The notes beneath the pieces are model-generated. The model saw only the letters and a program-made list of their open reading frames with translations, had not been told where the DNA came from and ran no database searches. Below, one piece after another: positions 13,056 to 15,544 of a stretch of DNA of 15,544 nt. Every line of letters starts with the position of its first letter. The stretch's first letter is position 1. Both the position numbers and the translations under genes were made by a program. Source of the stretch: Planctomycetaceae bacterium (GTDB lineage: Bacteria; Planctomycetota; Planctomycetia; Planctomycetales; Planctomycetaceae); contig CANHVD010000058.1 of the NCBI GenBank assembly GCA_947463775.1, positions 1 through 15,544 on the forward strand, read 5' to 3'.

Positions 13056-13064
13056 AAAGACCTG

Positions 13065-13271
13065 CTAAACCCTGACACCCAGTGGGTCGGTCGATTCCAA
13101 TCGCTGGCTCAGGTTCTGGATTTCGTCCAGCAAAAGGGACCGGCGGAACTCGTCGTCGCGAGTCGGATCGCGAAGTTCCAGCATGATCGCACTGCGGACG
13201 TAACGAAGTCCGCGTACCAGCATATCACGTTCCTGAGTCGTCAGTTCGACCTGAAGCATTCCGTCCATCAC
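13065..13271 (-). CDS. Small helical protein of unknown function
   Basis: This 68-residue protein is not one I can name. The sequence VELTTQERDMLVRGLRYVRSAIMLEL followed by DEFRRSLLLDEIQNLSQRLES predicts two amphipathic helices, perhaps a small dimerising or regulatory protein. There is no signal peptide and no cysteines. GTG 13271 with GGAG eight bases upstream is the likely start; ATG 13268 is the alternative. It ends 9 bp from the hairpin cluster, which may act as its transcript end. Its coherent helix pattern and ribosome site argue that it is real. Confidence 0.65.
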   Translation of the reverse strand: MMDGMLQVELTTQERDMLVRGLRYVRSAIMLELRDPTRDDEFRRSLLLDEIQNLSQRLESTDPLGVRV

Positions 13272-13890
13272 GTCTGAAACTCCACAAGTATCTTACCGTC
13301 AGTGTCGGAATCCTCCTGAATCCTCACTGAAAAACCGCCGTTTTGTTGCGGCCAATCTGCGTCTCGATCAACAATCCTGATCGACGCCTGACAGCACGTT
13401 AAAAAAGGTGTCCAGAACTTTTTTGGAAGCGAACCGAATCACGAAAACATGAGCCGGTCGAGAATTCCACACACCTTTTCAACTGCCTCCCAAGTGTACG
13501 CCTCAAATCCAGCGGGCTCAAGCGGTCAAACGGAAACCCGCCGCTTTCAAGGCGACTCGCGCGCCTTCCACACCGCCTGACGAAAACACGCAGAACAGTT
13601 CAATCATGCGCTTGCTAGCATCGACGGCCTGCGTTTTTGCTTTGTACGCAAAAATCCAGCGAAAGTTATTCAAGTTGAGGTAGCAAATCTCTGTAAAAAT
13701 CTTTGGCGGCAATGAGGACTGCTGGAAAATCACAACAAAAATCCACGCCAGGCAATGAGAAACGTCCGCTGTTTCTCTCGGCTTCTTCAGCAAGAGCACG
13801 AAACACACGCCCAAGCGAATTGTCTCGCCTCGTTTCCAACGCACGTCGGCGGAACGACGTGCTGCTCGCCCCGCCGCTCGACCATTGGCC
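13272..13890. other. Long intergenic region without a convincing gene
   Basis: About 620 bp. A minus-strand frame (13518-13928) starts inside the DUF1501 gene and has no recognisable domain or ribosome site, so I do not call it. The middle (about 13600-13740) is noticeably richer in A and T and includes a 7-bp hairpin at 13634-13654 (TTTTTGC / GCAAAAA). The promoter of the 13065-13271 gene should lie near 13280-13400. Confidence 0.5.
13841..13862. repeat. Hairpin downstream of the DUF1501 gene
   Basis: A perfect 7-bp stem (GCACGTC / GACGTGC) with an 8-base loop lies 29 bp past the DUF1501 stop codon. No T-run follows, so a terminator role is only possible, not shown. Confidence 0.45.
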
Positions 13891-15333
13891 TCAGGCGATG
13901 ATCTCGCTGACGACTTCGCCATGAACATCAGTGAGGCGGAAGTCGCGGCCCTGAAAACGATAGGTCAGCTTCTTGTGATCCATCCCCAGCAAATGGAGGA
14001 TCGTCGCGTGCAGATCGTGAACATGCACCTTGCCTTCGGTCGGTCCAAAACCCATCTCGTCTGTGGCTCCATGAATGTGTCCGGCTTTGAGTCCTCCGCC
14101 GGCCATCCACATCGTAAACGCATCCACATGATGATCGCGGCCGGTGCTTTCGCGAGGTTCGCCCATCGGCGTTCGACCGAATTCTCCGCCCCAGATGACC
14201 AGCGTATCTTCCAGAAGTCCACGCTGTTTCAAATCAAGAACCAGAGCCGCCGACGCCTGATCGACTTCCTTGGCAACGGAGTCCAAAGTCTGATCGAGAT
14301 CCGCGCCCTTGCCTCCGTGATGATCCCAGTCCGTATGATAAAGCTGTACGAATCTCACACCGCGTTCTACCAGCCGTCGAGCCATCAAGCAGTTGGCTGC
14401 AAAGGACGCCTTTCCCGGAACGGCCCCATAGAGGTTGAGCGTTGACTCGGTCTCGTTCTCAATCTGAGTCAGCTCGGGCGCAGAGATCTGCATGGCAAAC
14501 GCTGTCTCATACGCATTGATGCGCGTTGCTATCTCCGGATCATTGACTTCACTCAGACGAATCTGATTCAACTGCCCGATGGTCTGAGTAAAATCCTTCT
14601 GAGCATCTCGGCTGATCCCCGGCGGATTCGACAGGTTCAGAATTGGGTTGCCTTTGCTGCGAAACGGAACGCCTTGATAAGCTGTTGGCAGGAAGCCGCT
14701 GGACCACAAAGTGTTTCCCGCACGTGGTCCGCGAGGTCCAGACTGCAACACGACGAACCCAGGCAAGCTGCTGGAGTCACTGCCCAAACCATACGTTACC
14801 CATGCTCCCAGACTCGGCCGCCCCGGCGCCTGAAAGCCGGAGTTCATAAACATCTTGGCCGGACCGTGATTGAAAACATCCGTCGCCACCGCGCGGAGCC
14901 AGCAGGCGTCGTCGACGATGTTGCGATGAAACGGCAGGACCTCACTGAGGTCCATGCCGCATTGACCCCATTGGCTGAAATGACGATTGGTCCCCATCAG
15001 CTTCGCGTCGGCCGGCAGGAACGCAAAGCGGCGGCCTTCCGTCATATGCTTCGGCGGCGCCTGGCCATGATATTCCTTAAGCACAGGCTTAGGACTGAAA
15101 AGCTCCAGTTGGCTCGGGCCACCGGCCATAAACATGTAGATGACGTTCTTCGCTCGCGCCGGATACTGGCTGGAACGGGATTGCATCGCCCGCTCTGCTT
15201 TCGCGTCGTCGGCCAGTAGATTCATCAGGGCGACACTGCCGAGCCCAACTCCGGTCTGTTCGAGAAATTCTCGTCGACTGGTCACACTACTTTGCGAATT
15301 AATGCCAGCCTCAGCCTCAACGTTGCGTTTCAT
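13891..15333 (-). CDS. DUF1501 family protein with twin-arginine leader
   Basis: This 480-residue exported protein has an alkaline-phosphatase/sulfatase-like fold and is a hallmark of planctomycetes, where many paralogues occur, often beside DUF1549/DUF1553 proteins. The leader has the twin-arginine pattern TSRREFLEQTGVG (18-30), followed by a hydrophobic stretch to about residue 45. Family motifs are MAGGPSQLELFSPKP (69-83), HTDWDHHG (333-340), WGGEFGRTP (381-389), GRDHH (398-402) and VHDLHATILHLLG (438-450). Several Asp, His and Asn residues in these could bind metal. Enzymatic function is not established. ATG 15333 has AGG six bases upstream; a TTG one codon earlier is less likely. The neighbour upstream ends 69 bp away and is also DUF1501. 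Confidence 0.93.
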   Translation of the reverse strand: MKRNVEAEAGINSQSSVTSRREFLEQTGVGLGSVALMNLLADDAKAERAMQSRSSQYPARAKNVIYMFMAGGPSQLELFSPKPVLKEYHGQAPPKHMTEGRRFAFLPADAKLMGTNRHFSQWGQCGMDLSEVLPFHRNIVDDACWLRAVATDVFNHGPAKMFMNSGFQAPGRPSLGAWVTYGLGSDSSSLPGFVVLQSGPRGPRAGNTLWSSGFLPTAYQGVPFRSKGNPILNLSNPPGISRDAQKDFTQTIGQLNQIRLSEVNDPEIATRINAYETAFAMQISAPELTQIENETESTLNLYGAVPGKASFAANCLMARRLVERGVRFVQLYHTDWDHHGGKGADLDQTLDSVAKEVDQASAALVLDLKQRGLLEDTLVIWGGEFGRTPMGEPRESTGRDHHVDAFTMWMAGGGLKAGHIHGATDEMGFGPTEGKVHVHDLHATILHLLGMDHKKLTYRFQGRDFRLTDVHGEVVSEIIA

Positions 15334-15402
15334 CAAACACCTGCATTGAAAAGTTTCGACTTCATGACCGGCAGAAGGAACGTGTTCGTCATCTGAGCAA
15401 AC

Positions 15403-15544
15403 TTAACCTGTAACAAGCCGCTTACAGAAGTCTCCTTCATTAACGGTCGGTCGTTCAGGACGACCTTTGTAGAACCAGGTCAGTTCACGATGATTGAGTC
15501 CGAGCAAATGCAGGATCGACGCGTGCAAGTCATGCACGTGCAGA
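15403..15544 (-). CDS. C-terminal end of a second DUF1501 protein (cut by window edge)
   Basis: The last 46 codons and the TAA of a minus-strand gene are visible, and the rest lies right of the window. The segment LHVHDLHASILHLLGLNHREL matches VHVHDLHATILHLLGMDHKKL of the adjacent DUF1501 protein. After this the tail differs (TWFYKGRPERPTVNEGDF in place of TYRFQGRDFRLTDVHGEV) and ends in a different way. It is therefore a paralogue, not a recent duplicate. It is in the same direction as the full DUF1501 gene and is probably in one operon with it. Confidence 0.85.
   Translation of the reverse strand, partial: LHVHDLHASILHLLGLNHRELTWFYKGRPERPTVNEGDFCKRLVTG

Larger units (their letters stand above)
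12720..13064. other. Intergenic region holding a REP-like hairpin cluster
   Basis: About 345 bp without a gene between the oxidoreductase start and the small minus-strand gene. The left part (12726-12900) should hold the oxidoreductase promoter, which I cannot pinpoint. The right part (12911-13055) is two inverted hairpin doublets described separately. Confidence 0.7.

Noticed and set aside
13518..13928. Minus-strand frame of 136 codons after the DUF1501 gene
   Set aside because: Its start lies inside the DUF1501 coding end in another frame, there is no ribosome site, and the translation shows no family or coherent fold. A decayed gene is possible but not supported.

Overview
The window looks like chromosomal DNA of a planctomycete (phylum Planctomycetota; I cannot name the genus). 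The pointers are a DUF1501 protein with a twin-arginine leader plus the tail of a second one, a secreted PQQ-type propeller beginning with the DWPGWRGPHGNG motif, an ECF sigma factor of the Sigma70_ECF type, a Gfo/Idh/MocA oxidoreductase, and many secreted or small proteins of unknown function. Genes are loosely packed, and nearly all lie on the minus strand. Only the transposase and the sigma factor are on the plus strand.

Layout: (1) 1-1310 is a mobile-element region. A full-length element (about 298-1310) carries a Y1/IS200-like, REP-associated transposase bracketed by two hairpins on each side. Directly upstream is a miniature copy (about 51-290) with the same four hairpins but almost no coding sequence. 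A further hairpin of the same kind sits at 9-25. (2) 1349-1948 is an ECF sigma factor with a TTG start, just downstream of the element. (3) A bidirectional terminator (1951-1981) separates it from rpmA (bL27), a secreted hypothetical protein, a CxxCxxCC (YkgJ-type) protein and a secreted calcineurin-like phosphoesterase. (4) 6357-11477 holds a small secreted protein, an S9 peptidase of the glutamyl-endopeptidase type placed 9 bp behind a PQQ-like propeller gene, and a membrane protein with a histidine-rich tail. (5) 11616-13271 holds a Gfo/Idh/MocA oxidoreductase, a second unrelated REP-like hairpin cluster and a 68-residue conserved-looking protein. (6) 13272-13890 has no convincing gene, and the window ends in two tandem DUF1501 genes, the last one cut by the edge.

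The most interesting part is the left end. The transposase reads as two Y1-like halves in one chain. The N-terminal half has QIQ where the HUH histidines should be but keeps a Y-x-x-x-Q motif. The C-terminal half has HVH but stops about where its tyrosine helix should start. That complementary loss suggests a single-chain pseudo-dimer with one composite active site. Its nine flanking hairpins fall into five stem families whose stems differ completely, yet all share a five-base loop C-T-Y-G-N read in one orientation. A second family at 12911-13055 follows the same logic with a conserved AGCCTGCT centre. Outside these regions the genes are ordinary planctomycete chromosomal genes with no obvious common pathway.
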